34,248 bases of DNA from Methanofollis sp. Its GTDB lineage: Archaea > Halobacteriota > Methanomicrobia > Methanomicrobiales > Methanofollaceae. The stretch is taken from positions 1-34,248 of the forward strand of contig NZ_JAQVNX010000016.1 of assembly GCF_028702905.1 (NCBI RefSeq). Direction: 5' to 3'. The notes beneath the pieces are model-generated. The model worked only from the letters and a program-made list of their open reading frames with translations, was not told the origin of the DNA and searched no databases. The position numbers and the translations under genes were made by a program. This document shows, one piece after another, positions 7,576-15,980 of the stretch; position 1 is the first letter of the stretch, and every line of letters begins with the position of its first letter.

Positions 7576-9351
7576 ATGAACCAATTAATTCGCCTTGCAG
7601 CAAATGCACTCCCTGGCGAAAAGAAATATGTTCTCTTTGCCGGTGCTGGTGTTTCAAAAGATGCAGGTATTCCTTCGGCATGGGATCTGATGCTTGAAAC
7701 GGCCAAATATTTCTATCTGGATGAACATCCCGGGAAAGAGGCGAAAGAAATAACAGACACAGAACTTGGAGACTGGTTTGTTCAAAGCAAATATGCAGAT
7801 CTGGAATACGCTGAATTGATCGGCGGGATTTACAAAACTTCTTCGGAGCAGCAGAGTTTTCTTAATAAATTTCTTGGTAACCATGAACCCGGAGATGCAC
7901 ATCGTGCCATAGCCGAGATGGCTCGACGCGGGATCTTGCGTGCAATTGTTACAACAAATTTTGATCACTGTCTTGAAAAAGCGCTCAAGGAAAAAGGTCT
8001 GGACGTACAGGTCATTGCAAGTGATGAAGTCCTTGAAACAACGGAACCGTTGATCAATTGCAAAAAAGTTCGTCTGTACAAGCCACATGGAACTCTTGGC
8101 GAAGGTGTCTTAAGAAACACACCGAAGGATCTTGGATCACTCTCACCATCAATGGAGACAGAATTAATTCGCCTGCTGAGCGAACATGGTGTAATTATTA
8201 TCGGTTATTCAGGCAGAGATCCCGGGATCATGAAGGTGCTTAAAGCTCGGAAAAACACATATTATCCAATGTTCTGGGTGAACCCGGAGCTTCCATCAGA
8301 CGAAGCGCAAAAAATTATTGACGACGAACATGTTGTATATCTGCCGTGTAAAGGTGCCGGTGCATTCCTCAATGATTTGATAACATTTCAGGACAGGATA
8401 CGCGCTCTTGCTCCGTCAGGATCCTCCGGAGGTCCATCAATACCAGAACTGAAAGCGGCGCTTTCTGGGAGCGAACCTGCAGTTCCAATCTATCAAGATT
8501 TTTTGAAGGGAGTGTATCAAGATCTTGAACAAATAAAGCCGGATTTTTCTCGCTTTGACAACTATGACGAGGCGATCTACAATCAAATAGAGATCGGAGA
8601 GAACATATCCTACCGGTTCATTGAGGCAGCACTTCTTGCAGCACGATATGACGCTGCGGAGGTATTAAAAACAATATATGATTATTTCGGCCAATACTTG
8701 AAACTTTATGATGTTCCTGAAGGATTCAATGGTACATTTAGACCCTCGGATTTTGATGGATACAAATTCCTAATCCATGAAATGTTTCTTGGATTTGTCG
8801 CAGCTCTCATTCGATCCGACAAATGGGCTATCCTTGGTACCCTTCTGAGACACGAACTGTTTACTGAGGATCATAGAGGAGCGCGTTATAAGAATTATGC
8901 CTATATTAATGAGAACATTAGTTCTTTGGATGATGAACGAAATAATAGACTCAATTTGCGTAGAATTAGTGTATCTACGGACATATTGAAAAAACGATTT
9001 ACAGATGATAATCTGTCAGGACTTCTTCTTTTCAGAGATATTATTGACGCAGATATTTTCCTGTTTCAATATTCTGTACATAATATCAATGACACTGAAC
9101 GTTTCACTAGAAAAAGATGGAAACCAAGAACCATAATCTATCTCAATTATGAAGCACCAAATTATCTGAAACGATCTGAAAGCAAAGAGTATTTCTCCAA
9201 AGTGTCTGGTGCCCTAGGTTATACCACTTCTGAAGAATTTATCAAGGATCTCCAACGAGGTCGTGAGGAGTTTGATCGTTATGGGGGGTATTTCGATGTG
9301 GATTATCCAATTAGTTATGTTGACGTTGAAAAACTTGGCTCAAAATTGTAA
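7576..9351 (+). CDS. SIR2-family NAD-binding protein, probable defence effector
   Basis: The 591-residue product has an N-terminal SIR2-like Rossmann domain of about 275 residues. It shows GAGVSKDAGIP at 23-33 (NAD site), TTNFD at 126-130, KPHG with the catalytic-type His at 171, and GYSGRD at 210-215. These follow SIR2 domains of anti-phage NADases (ThsA and DSR types) rather than metabolic sirtuins, because the Cys4 zinc module is absent. Residues about 300-591 are predicted mixed helical sequence without a recognised family and may be the phage sensor or oligomerisation part. A GTG at 7564 is an alternative start; GTGA before the ATG supports 7576. The gene is AT-rich and flanked by GC-rich genes, which suggests transfer. 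It stands alone, without TIR, HerA or Argonaute partners. Confidence 0.85.
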   Translation: MNQLIRLAANALPGEKKYVLFAGAGVSKDAGIPSAWDLMLETAKYFYLDEHPGKEAKEITDTELGDWFVQSKYADLEYAELIGGIYKTSSEQQSFLNKFLGNHEPGDAHRAIAEMARRGILRAIVTTNFDHCLEKALKEKGLDVQVIASDEVLETTEPLINCKKVRLYKPHGTLGEGVLRNTPKDLGSLSPSMETELIRLLSEHGVIIIGYSGRDPGIMKVLKARKNTYYPMFWVNPELPSDEAQKIIDDEHVVYLPCKGAGAFLNDLITFQDRIRALAPSGSSGGPSIPELKAALSGSEPAVPIYQDFLKGVYQDLEQIKPDFSRFDNYDEAIYNQIEIGENISYRFIEAALLAARYDAAEVLKTIYDYFGQYLKLYDVPEGFNGTFRPSDFDGYKFLIHEMFLGFVAALIRSDKWAILGTLLRHELFTEDHRGARYKNYAYINENISSLDDERNNRLNLRRISVSTDILKKRFTDDNLSGLLLFRDIIDADIFLFQYSVHNINDTERFTRKRWKPRTIIYLNYEAPNYLKRSESKEYFSKVSGALGYTTSEEFIKDLQRGREEFDRYGGYFDVDYPISYVDVEKLGSKL

Positions 9352-9427
9352 TAGTTAAAATTAGCTCTGTAAAATCAGACATTGGATAGGAGCGCACCTC
9401 CGGAATACAACATGAATATTTTTATAT

Positions 9428-9453
9428 AGCAAACTCTCTAGATTGCTTTTTTT
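9428..9453 (+). terminator. Terminator after the SIR2 gene
   Basis: AGCAA (9428-9432) pairs with TTGCT (9443-9447) and runs into seven T residues. It lies about 75 bases past the SIR2 stop, at the point where composition switches to GC-rich. Confidence 0.5.
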
Positions 9454-9597
9454 GTGTGGGGGGCTGGCACTATTTATTCCGCCCGAGTGCCTTTCACTCA
9501 GGAGTCTACACTGCCCTGCTCTCTTCATCTCCCTGACCTCTATTTTCCCCTCTCCAGAAAACCCTATCACGCCTGCCCGCTCATAAACATCCCGATC

Positions 9598-11325
9598 ATG
9601 GCCCGCGAGACGATACAGCCCGCCGGACGCCTCAGGGAGACCCTGCGACGGATCGACGGCCGGGGATATAAGGCGTACAGGGACTGCGAGGGGGCCTACG
9701 CCTTCGACGGCTTCACCCTCCTCATCGACCACGCCCAGGCCGACCCCTTCGCCGCCCCGAGCAGGGTGCGGGTGCGGGTCGAGACGGACGTCGCGGGCTT
9801 CCCGGCCAGGTGTCTCTCGACGAAGACCCGCGAGGTTGCGTTCAGGGATTTCCTGGCCAGGGCGTTCGCCGCGGCCGTCGACGCGATCGAGCCGGCCCGC
9901 CGGGGGAGCGGGAGGAGCGGGCAGGTCGCCGTCGCCAGACCCGGCCAGGAGGTGCTGGAGCGCTCCTCCGTCGTCGTCACGCCGGAGGGCGCGGTCGAGG
10001 TGCGGTTCACCGTCGGCCTCCCGGCACGCGGCCGGACCGTGCTCGGGAGGGAGGCGGAGGAGATCTTCTTCGAGGACGTCCCGGCCCTGGTGCGGGCCTC
10101 CCTCCTGTACGCCGCCGTCGACGCCGCCGCCCTCGACCGCCACCTCGCGGTGAGCGAGGACGCCGACCATCTCAGGGCCGCGCTCCGGGACCGCGGCCTC
10201 GTCGCCTTCGTCGCCGACGGCGCACTCCTGCCGCGGGCGAGCGGGGTGGACGACCGCCCCCTCCGCGGCGCCGTCCCCTTCGTCTCACCGCCCTCCCTCC
10301 GGGTGACCGTCGACCTCCCGAACCGCGGCGCCGCCACCGGCATGGGCGTGCCCGCCGGGATCACCCTCATCGTCGGCGGCGGCTTCCACGGCAAGTCCAC
10401 CCTCCTCCGGGCAATCGAGAGGGGCGTCTACACTCACATCCCGGGCGACGGCCGGGAGTACGTCGTCGCCGACCCCGCCGCGGTGAAGGTCCGCGCCGAG
10501 GACGGGCGCCGGGTGGAGACGGTCGACATCTCCCCCTTCATCGCCGGCCTCCCCGACGGCAGGGACACCCGCGCCTTCTCCACCGAGAACGCGAGCGGGA
10601 GCACCTCGCAGGCGGCGAACATCATGGAGGCCCTGGAGACCGGCGCCCGCGTCCTCCTCATCGACGAGGACACCGCGGCCACGAACATGATGATCCGGGA
10701 TCGGCGGATGCAGGAACTCGTCGCCGACGATCAGGAACCGATCACGCCCTTCATCGACCGGGCGCAGGCCCTGTACCGCGACCTCGGCGTCTCGACCGTC
10801 CTCGTCATCGGCGGGTCGGGCGACTACTTCGACATCGCCGACACCGTCGTCTCCATGCAGGCCTACCGCCCGGAGGACGCCACTGCACGGGCGAAGGCGA
10901 TCGCCGCCCGCCACGCCCCGGACCGCATCGCCTCCCGGAAGGGCGACGTCGGCACATTCAGGCGGCGGGTGCCGGACGCGGGGAGCATCGACGCCAGCAA
11001 GGGCAGGCGGGAGGCGAAGGTGGCGGCCGACGGCGTCCGCGGCATCAGGTTCGGCGTCCACGAGATCGACCTCGCGGCCGTGGCGCAGGTCGTGGACCCG
11101 GCCCAGACCGCGGCCATCGCCCATGCCATGCTCAGGGCGAAGCGCCTGATGGACGGGAGGAGGACCCTCGACGAGGTGGTCAGGGCCGTCGCCGCGGAGG
11201 TCGAAGAGGACGGCCTCGACACCCTCGCCCCCCACCCTGTCGGCGGCCTTGCGGCCTTCAGGCCCTTCGAACTCGCGGCGGCGATCAATAGACTCAGGAC
11301 ATTCAGGGCAGGGCAGCAAAAGTGA
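9598..11325 (+). CDS. ABC_ATPase family protein (PF09818 type)
   Basis: The 575-residue product has the normal length of this family. Its N-terminal half (1-240) is the family-specific region. The P-loop part follows, with Walker A GGGFHGKS at 260-267, an ABC-signature-like SGSTSQ at 333-338 and Walker B RVLLIDEDTAATN at 351-363. No membrane helices occur, so it is a soluble ABC-type ATPase, not a transporter. A trypanosome member (MRB1590) is linked to RNA editing; the prokaryotic role is unknown. The longer frame from 9454 was rejected because MARETIQPAGRLRETL begins the family-like sequence. No clear ribosome site; candidate AT-rich boxes lie at 9470-9480 and 9537-9548. Its 3' end overlaps the convergent DUF1294 gene by 23 bases. 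Confidence 0.88.
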   Translation: MARETIQPAGRLRETLRRIDGRGYKAYRDCEGAYAFDGFTLLIDHAQADPFAAPSRVRVRVETDVAGFPARCLSTKTREVAFRDFLARAFAAAVDAIEPARRGSGRSGQVAVARPGQEVLERSSVVVTPEGAVEVRFTVGLPARGRTVLGREAEEIFFEDVPALVRASLLYAAVDAAALDRHLAVSEDADHLRAALRDRGLVAFVADGALLPRASGVDDRPLRGAVPFVSPPSLRVTVDLPNRGAATGMGVPAGITLIVGGGFHGKSTLLRAIERGVYTHIPGDGREYVVADPAAVKVRAEDGRRVETVDISPFIAGLPDGRDTRAFSTENASGSTSQAANIMEALETGARVLLIDEDTAATNMMIRDRRMQELVADDQEPITPFIDRAQALYRDLGVSTVLVIGGSGDYFDIADTVVSMQAYRPEDATARAKAIAARHAPDRIASRKGDVGTFRRRVPDAGSIDASKGRREAKVAADGVRGIRFGVHEIDLAAVAQVVDPAQTAAIAHAMLRAKRLMDGRRTLDEVVRAVAAEVEEDGLDTLAPHPVGGLAAFRPFELAAAINRLRTFRAGQQK

Positions 11326-11623
11326 CGGCGCCCGGCAGTGTGACCCACCCGGCACCCGCACACGCCACCAGGGCAAATATCGCAAGGTGAAGCGCTGCAA
11401 ACAGGGGGACAAGCAAAAATTTCGTCTTCTGCGTCTTGTGCCTGAAGACCTTCATCGCCGCCAGCGCGCCGAATGGCCCGAGAAACGCAAGAGTCAGCAG
11501 CATGGTCTCCGAGATCCTCCATCGCCTCTGGCGTGCCCGTCCCTTGTCCGCGTAAAACACCGCGGCGGCACCGGCATTCAGGAGGAGATACACGACCAGC
11601 AGATCGAGGCCGGGGACGCTCAT
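11303..11623 (-). CDS. DUF1294-family small membrane protein
   Basis: The 106-residue product, MSVPGLDLLVVYLLLNAGAA, has three to four hydrophobic helices and the DUF1294 hallmarks: an Asn in the first helix, FYADKGRARQRRWRISE, and the RHKTQKTKF loop. The family has no established function. The ATG at 11623 was chosen because it begins directly before the first helix; the upstream extension to 11698 is charged and unlike the family. It lies 43 bases after the AI-2E transporter gene on the same strand and may be co-transcribed. Its 3' end overlaps the opposite ABC_ATPase gene. Confidence 0.82.
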   Translation of the reverse strand: MSVPGLDLLVVYLLLNAGAAAVFYADKGRARQRRWRISETMLLTLAFLGPFGALAAMKVFRHKTQKTKFLLVPLFAALHLAIFALVACAGAGWVTLPGAVTFAALP

Positions 11624-11666
11624 GGCGACAGTCCCCGGAAAAAAATATGGGCCGGGACCATCCGCC

Positions 11667-12728
11667 TCACTCAGTCTCCTTTTTGCGCGCCCTGTCATTG
11701 AAGATGCCGGAGACCCCGAGCAGGTCGTTTATCCACCGCAATTCGTCGCTGCACTGGATCAGGATGATCAGGAGGAGCGTGATCGGAACGGCAAAGATCA
11801 TGCCAGGCAGACCGAGGATCCAGCCCCAGATGATGAGCGAGAGGATGACGACCATCGGCGGCAGTTCGAACCGCCTCGATGCGAGCTTTGCATAGATTGG
11901 ATTTTCGACGACGGCGTTGAGGAGGATGACAATTCCCACGACCGCCGCGGCTCCCCAGATGCCGTACTGGAGCCAGGCAAAGAATATTGCCGGTATGGCC
12001 GCGAGGATCAGGCCGATATACGGAATGAAGGCCAGGATGAAGGTGAGGGTCCCCCACAGCACGGCAGAATGGACACCCATGAGCCAGAGCGAGAGGCCGA
12101 AGAGGGTGCCATGGATCATGTTCGCCTCAGTCCTGACGATCACAAAATCCATCATGAGTTTGCTCATCTTTTCGACACCCACAAAAGTCTTCGGTTCGAG
12201 CGCTATCCCCCGCTTCAGGCGCTCCGAGATGCGGGGGATCTCCAGAACGGCAAACATGGTTGTGATCAGAATAAAAAACAGGTACATCAGGACGTTTCCG
12301 AGTCCGATGGCATATGGCCTGACGAAGGTGACGACCTCCCCCAGGTTGAATGAGGTGGGAGCGAGCAGAGAGGAGTCAATGCCAAAGTGCTGAAACAGCA
12401 GTATCAGGTCTGAGAGACGCGTCTGCAGGTCCGACTGGTAGGTCGGAAGGTCGTTGAGCAGAGTCTCAAACGAACTGACCGTGATCACCACCCCGATGAT
12501 CAGCACGACGGCGGCCACGGCCGAGATGACCCCCATGGCCACGATGTCGGGCAGGCCCCGCTTTCTCAGCATTTCCATTGCCGGAAGGGCAAGGATTGTC
12601 AGGATCAGGGATACGAGCAGGAGGTTGACGATATATGCACAGTACTGCATCCCGATGACGATCACGAGGAGTGCCGCCAGGATGCCGAGGGTCTGCCGCG
12701 TGCCGGAGAGGTCTGAAGGACGGTCCAT
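11667..12728 (-). CDS. AI-2E family transporter-like membrane protein
   Basis: The 353-residue product has the length and layout of the AI-2E transporter family (PF01594). There are two N-terminal helices, a helix pair near 60-85, an extracellular-type segment (SSFETLLNDLPTYQSDLQTR), then a C-terminal block of five helices. That block contains the hallmark FIPYIGLILAAIPA and VVENPIYAKLASRRFELPP. The family includes E. coli TqsA (autoinducer-2 export) and Na+/H+ antiporter-like members; the substrate here cannot be read from sequence. The start follows the family. It is the first gene of a probable pair with the DUF1294 gene. Confidence 0.9.
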   Translation of the reverse strand: MDRPSDLSGTRQTLGILAALLVIVIGMQYCAYIVNLLLVSLILTILALPAMEMLRKRGLPDIVAMGVISAVAAVVLIIGVVITVSSFETLLNDLPTYQSDLQTRLSDLILLFQHFGIDSSLLAPTSFNLGEVVTFVRPYAIGLGNVLMYLFFILITTMFAVLEIPRISERLKRGIALEPKTFVGVEKMSKLMMDFVIVRTEANMIHGTLFGLSLWLMGVHSAVLWGTLTFILAFIPYIGLILAAIPAIFFAWLQYGIWGAAAVVGIVILLNAVVENPIYAKLASRRFELPPMVVILSLIIWGWILGLPGMIFAVPITLLLIILIQCSDELRWINDLLGVSGIFNDRARKKETE

Positions 12729-12833
12729 AGTATAAACCTGTGTCGTACTGGGAGAAGAAAGAATATGATCCTTGGGAATTTATCCGGAGGAGATACGAGG
12801 CCAGACCCTCTTTTTGTGCCTGATTTCAGTCTT

Positions 12834-13193
12834 CTAGAGCACGCAGTCCCGGCAGTCCTCTGCCCCGCAGGCGATGTTCTCGATCTTCCACTTCAGCGCC
12901 CACCTCTTGATCTCCCTGACCACGCCGATGATCTCGACGCCGCTCTCTGTCAGGGTGTACTCGCTCTTCACCGGGAAGGTCGAGGCCTCCACCCGCTTCC
13001 AGACCAGTCCCTCCTCTTCGAGCTCCTTCAGGCGTGCGGAGAGGACCTTCGAGGTGATCCCGGGCAGTGCGTCCTTCAGTTCGGAGAAACGGCGGGTGTA
13101 GCCCTCGCCCTTGTAGAGTTCCAGGAGGACGAGGAGAGTCCACTTCTTTCCGAGGTACGTGAGCGTCGCATTGACGGTGCACCCTTCCTGCAT
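12834..13193 (-). CDS. HxlR-family winged-helix transcription regulator
   Basis: The 119-residue product, MQEGCTVNATLTYLGKKWTL, is a full HxlR domain: KKWTLLVLLELYKGEGYTRR, FSELKDALPGITSKVLSARL with the recognition helix, and the beta wing VWKRVEASTFPVKSEYTLTE. It carries one Cys near the N-terminus and three at the C-terminus (ACGAEDCRDCVL). Several HxlR proteins (YodB, HypR) sense oxidants through such cysteines, so redox sensing is plausible but unproven. The frame stays open far upstream antisense to hcp; that extension is an artefact. GGAGGGGAG lies about 17 bases ahead of the ATG. It is divergent from hcp across 87 bases, which makes hcp the likely target. Confidence 0.9.
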   Translation of the reverse strand: MQEGCTVNATLTYLGKKWTLLVLLELYKGEGYTRRFSELKDALPGITSKVLSARLKELEEEGLVWKRVEASTFPVKSEYTLTESGVEIIGVVREIKRWALKWKIENIACGAEDCRDCVL

Positions 13194-13280
13194 GGTATAT
13201 CTGTAGAAACTCTCCCCTCCATATACCTTTGTATCCTTAGTATACAGTGTATCTAAAAGATACAAAACAGGAGCACGACC
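13194..13280. promoter_or_regulatory. Divergent hxlR-type/hcp promoter with GTATC inverted repeats
   Basis: Within 87 bases sit GTATCT-AAA-AGATAC (13249-13263, perfect 6-bp arms), GTATAC (13240-13245) and another GTATC (13231-13235). ATATACC at 13220-13226 suits a TATA box for hcp and would place its start of transcription on the inverted repeat. GGAG precedes the hcp ATG. The repeats are likely the binding site of the adjacent HxlR protein. Confidence 0.55.
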
Positions 13281-14906
13281 ATGTACTGCTATCAGTGTGA
13301 AGAGACCGCGAAAGGGTGCGGGTGCACGAGTGTGGGCGTCTGCGGCAAGGACGCGGAGACAGCCGGGCTTCAGGACGTCCTGATCTCCCTGACGAAGGGG
13401 ATCGCGGTGCGGAACCTCGCGGCGATGGAGAGGGGAGAGGGGAACGGAGAGGCCGGGAGGTTCATCGCCGAGGCCCTCTTTGCGACCCTGACCAACGTGA
13501 ACTTTGATCGGGAGCGCTTCCACGCGTACATCGACACGGCGATCGCACTCCGCGACGCCCTCCCCCCTGCCGGCGCGGACGACGCCGATATCGCGGCGAA
13601 GGTCGGCGTGCTGGCGACGGAAAACGAGGACGTGAGGTCCTTGCGCGAACTCCTGGTCTACGGCCTGAAGGGCGTCGCCGCGTATTCCTACCACGCGGCC
13701 GCCCTCGGGTATGAGGACGACGAGGTCACCGCCTTCATCCAGAAGGGACTTGCCTCGACCCTCCGCGACCTCACGGTCGACGAGATGGTCGGCCTCGTGC
13801 TGGAGTGCGGCGGCGTGGGCGTGAAGACCCTGGCCCTCCTCGACCGGGCGAACACGGAGACCTTCGGCACCCCGGCGATCACGGCGGTCAGGACGGCGCC
13901 GGGCACGCGGCCGGGCATCCTCGTCACCGGCCACGACCTGAAAGACCTGAAAGACCTCCTCGACCAGACGAAGGGCACGGGCGTGGACGTGTACACCCAC
14001 GGCGAGATGCTCCCGGCGCACGCCTACCCGGCTTTCAAGAAATACGAGAACCTGGTCGGCAACTACGGCGGTTCCTGGCCCTTCCAGAAGGAGGAGTTCG
14101 AGGCCTTCAACGGCCCGGTGCTCGTGACGACGAACTGTCTGGTCCCGCCGAAGGAGTCGTACAGAGACCGCGTCTACACCACCGGCCCGGTCGGCTTTGC
14201 CGGGTGCACCCACATCCCGGCGGCCGCGGACGGCACGAAGGACTTCTCCGCGGTGATCGCGCACGCCCAGGCCTGCCTGCCGCCGAAGGCCCTCCACGGC
14301 AGGGCGCGGCCCCGCTGGGTCTCCCTCTTCGGCGAGAAGGGCGGCGACGGCAGCAGGGACCTCGTCACCGGGTGCGCCCACGGCGCGGTGCTCGCCATCG
14401 CCGACACCGTCGTCGACGCGGTGAAGGCGGGCGCGGTCCGGCGGTTCGTCGTCATGGCGGGCTGCGACGGGCGGCAGGCCGAGCGCTCTTACTACACCGA
14501 GTTCGCAGAGGCCCTGCCGAAGGACACCGTCATCCTGACCGCGGGCTGCGCCAAGTTCCGGTACAACGGTCTCGCCCTCGGCGATATCGGCGGCATCCCC
14601 CGCGTCCTCGACGCCGGCCAGTGCAATGACTGCTACTCCCTGGTGGTGATCGCCCAGGCGCTCGCGGAGGCCTTCGGCGTCGGGATCAACGACCTCCCTG
14701 TCTCGTACAACATCGCCTGGTACGAGCAGAAGGCTGTGCTCGTCCTCCTCGCCCTCCTCCACCTGGGCGTGAAGAACATCGCCCTCGGCCCCCGCCTCCC
14801 GGCCTTCGTCTCCCCCGGCGTGCTGAAGGTGCTCGTCGAAACCTTCGGGATCCGGGCGAACACGACCGTCGCGGACGACCTGAAGGTGATGGTGCCCGGA
14901 AACTGA
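13281..14906 (+). CDS. hcp: Hydroxylamine reductase / hybrid-cluster protein, class I
   Basis: The 541-residue product starts [17 protein letters not shown] and ends at the length usual for Hcp. Cys at 3, 6, 15 and 21 (C-x2-C-x8-C-x5-C) is the [4Fe-4S] pattern of class I enzymes. The hybrid-cluster ligands lie in conserved stretches [40 protein letters not shown] and [10 protein letters not shown]. Hcp reduces hydroxylamine in vitro and acts as a nitric-oxide reductase or protein S-nitrosylating partner in E. coli, so protection against nitrosative stress is the expected role in this anaerobe. GGAG is well placed before the ATG. No NADH reductase partner (hcr) follows. Confidence 0.96.
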   Translation: MYCYQCEETAKGCGCTSVGVCGKDAETAGLQDVLISLTKGIAVRNLAAMERGEGNGEAGRFIAEALFATLTNVNFDRERFHAYIDTAIALRDALPPAGADDADIAAKVGVLATENEDVRSLRELLVYGLKGVAAYSYHAAALGYEDDEVTAFIQKGLASTLRDLTVDEMVGLVLECGGVGVKTLALLDRANTETFGTPAITAVRTAPGTRPGILVTGHDLKDLKDLLDQTKGTGVDVYTHGEMLPAHAYPAFKKYENLVGNYGGSWPFQKEEFEAFNGPVLVTTNCLVPPKESYRDRVYTTGPVGFAGCTHIPAAADGTKDFSAVIAHAQACLPPKALHGRARPRWVSLFGEKGGDGSRDLVTGCAHGAVLAIADTVVDAVKAGAVRRFVVMAGCDGRQAERSYYTEFAEALPKDTVILTAGCAKFRYNGLALGDIGGIPRVLDAGQCNDCYSLVVIAQALAEAFGVGINDLPVSYNIAWYEQKAVLVLLALLHLGVKNIALGPRLPAFVSPGVLKVLVETFGIRANTTVADDLKVMVPGN

Positions 14907-14916
14907 CGGGAAAATC

Positions 14917-14964
14917 TCCTCTTCTTCTTTTTTGTGTCGCCGGGAGAGTCTAGATGAAAAAAAG
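14917..14964. terminator. Bidirectional T-tract terminator region
   Basis: After hcp the plus strand has CTTCTTCTTTTTT ending at 14933. For the opposite operon the minus strand has seven T residues at 14957-14963. Archaeal termination mainly needs such U-tracts. Confidence 0.45.
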
Positions 14965-14975
14965 ACCTGAGGGGC

Positions 14976-15596
14976 CTACAGGACCTCGACCTCGTCGTCC
15001 TGCATCTGGCGGACCCTCTCCTCGTAGGCATCGGGGTCCTGCGCATACTCTCTGATGGCCCGCACGTCCTCCGCCGCCCGCCCCGCGAGCGACGCCTCCA
15101 GCGCGGCGAGGTCGGCGTCGCGGCGCCCGAGGGCCGCCGCCACCGCCGGGGAGAGGTAGTCCTCTTTTTTCACCGTCTCCCCGTCGAAACAGGGTGCGTC
15201 GTGTGCCAGTTGCTCGACCACCGCCGGGGCGTCGCCCAGGGCCGCGAGGAGGTGGAGGGCGTGCCTGACCGCCGTGCGGTCGTCTCCCGAACGTCCGAGG
15301 GCCGCACGGACCCGCAACGCCGCCGCCTCCCTCTCCGCCGGCAGAGTCCCCTGCCGCACGGCCGAGGCGTACATCACCTGGAGGGCCATCGCCGCCGCCC
15401 TCCCGCCGAGGTCGAGCACGCCGCCGACGACGTCCAGGTCCGCGGGCGCGAGGGGGTCCACCGCCTTGTACAGGAGGAGGTCGTGGAGGGCGGCATGGAC
15501 CGCGTCGCGGTCCCCCGCCGCCAGGGCGTCCTCCAGGTCTCTGGTCTGAAAATGTGCCGCCACCATCTCTTGGAAAAAATCGTCCCCGGGACGCAT
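14976..15596 (-). CDS. Hypothetical helical protein, last gene of the DUF169 operon
   Basis: The 206-residue product is rich in Ala, Asp, Leu and Arg and is predicted almost wholly helical. Segments such as DLEDALAAGDRDAVHAALHD and AVRHALHLLAALGDAPAVVE recall HEAT-like repeats. No signal peptide, membrane helix or catalytic motif is visible and I do not recognise the family. The start at the ATG is taken because the frame begins there; the ribosome site (GCAGGAACC) is weak. It lies 44 bases after the small membrane-protein gene in the same direction and is probably co-transcribed. Confidence 0.6.
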   Translation of the reverse strand: MRPGDDFFQEMVAAHFQTRDLEDALAAGDRDAVHAALHDLLLYKAVDPLAPADLDVVGGVLDLGGRAAAMALQVMYASAVRQGTLPAEREAAALRVRAALGRSGDDRTAVRHALHLLAALGDAPAVVEQLAHDAPCFDGETVKKEDYLSPAVAAALGRRDADLAALEASLAGRAAEDVRAIREYAQDPDAYEERVRQMQDDEVEVL

Positions 15597-15640
15597 GAAG
15601 GTTCCTGCGGCAGAGAAAAAGAGGAGGGGGACGACGGCCC

Positions 15641-15970
15641 TTACAGGGCCACCGCCGCGACGGCGAAGACCGGGAGCATCGTCACGAGGGCCATGTGCGC
15701 CCCGTAGCCCGGCGAGGTCTGGAAGGTGTACTTCAGGGTCTCCCAGAGCTGCGTGAAGGCCGTGACGGCGACGATCACCTGGAGGACCGCGGCGGCGGAG
15801 ACGAGGGCCGGCATGCCGGTCGCGACCGCCGCCAGGGTGGCGAGGAGGGCGAGCATGATGGCGCCGAAGTGGATGGCGAGCTTCATGCCCTGCATCCTGA
15901 AGGTAATGAAGCCCGTGACGACGCTGCCGACGAGGAGCGCGAGGGCGATCACCTGATAGGTCATGTCCAT
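15641..15970 (-). CDS. Small membrane protein in the DUF169 / TusA-DsrE operon
   Basis: The 109-residue product, MDMTYQVIALALLVG, has three to four hydrophobic helices covering nearly all its length and one amphipathic loop (TQLWETLKYTFQTSPGYG). I do not recognise the family. A GTG at 15979 extends the frame by three residues, but GAGGTGA lies five bases ahead of the ATG at 15970, which decides the start. The gene begins 10 bases after the TusA-DsrE stop, so translation is likely linked. Confidence 0.72.
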   Translation of the reverse strand: MDMTYQVIALALLVGSVVTGFITFRMQGMKLAIHFGAIMLALLATLAAVATGMPALVSAAAVLQVIVAVTAFTQLWETLKYTFQTSPGYGAHMALVTMLPVFAVAAVAL

Positions 15971-15980
15971 GTTTTTCACC

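Noticed and set aside
7576-8400. SIR2 domain as a metabolic protein deacetylase
   Set aside because: The zinc-binding Cys4 module of sirtuin deacetylases is missing and the protein carries a long unrelated C-terminal half, as in defence NADases.
9810-11291. A 493-codon Arg/Pro/Gly-rich plus-strand frame
   Set aside because: It is the frame-shifted shadow of the ABC_ATPase gene, with no family motif and highly biased composition.
12834-14762. A 642-codon minus-strand frame spanning hxlR and the antisense of hcp
   Set aside because: Only the last 119 codons show HxlR sequence. The rest is low-complexity Arg/Val/Asp-rich translation opposite a secure hcp gene, as expected in GC-rich DNA.
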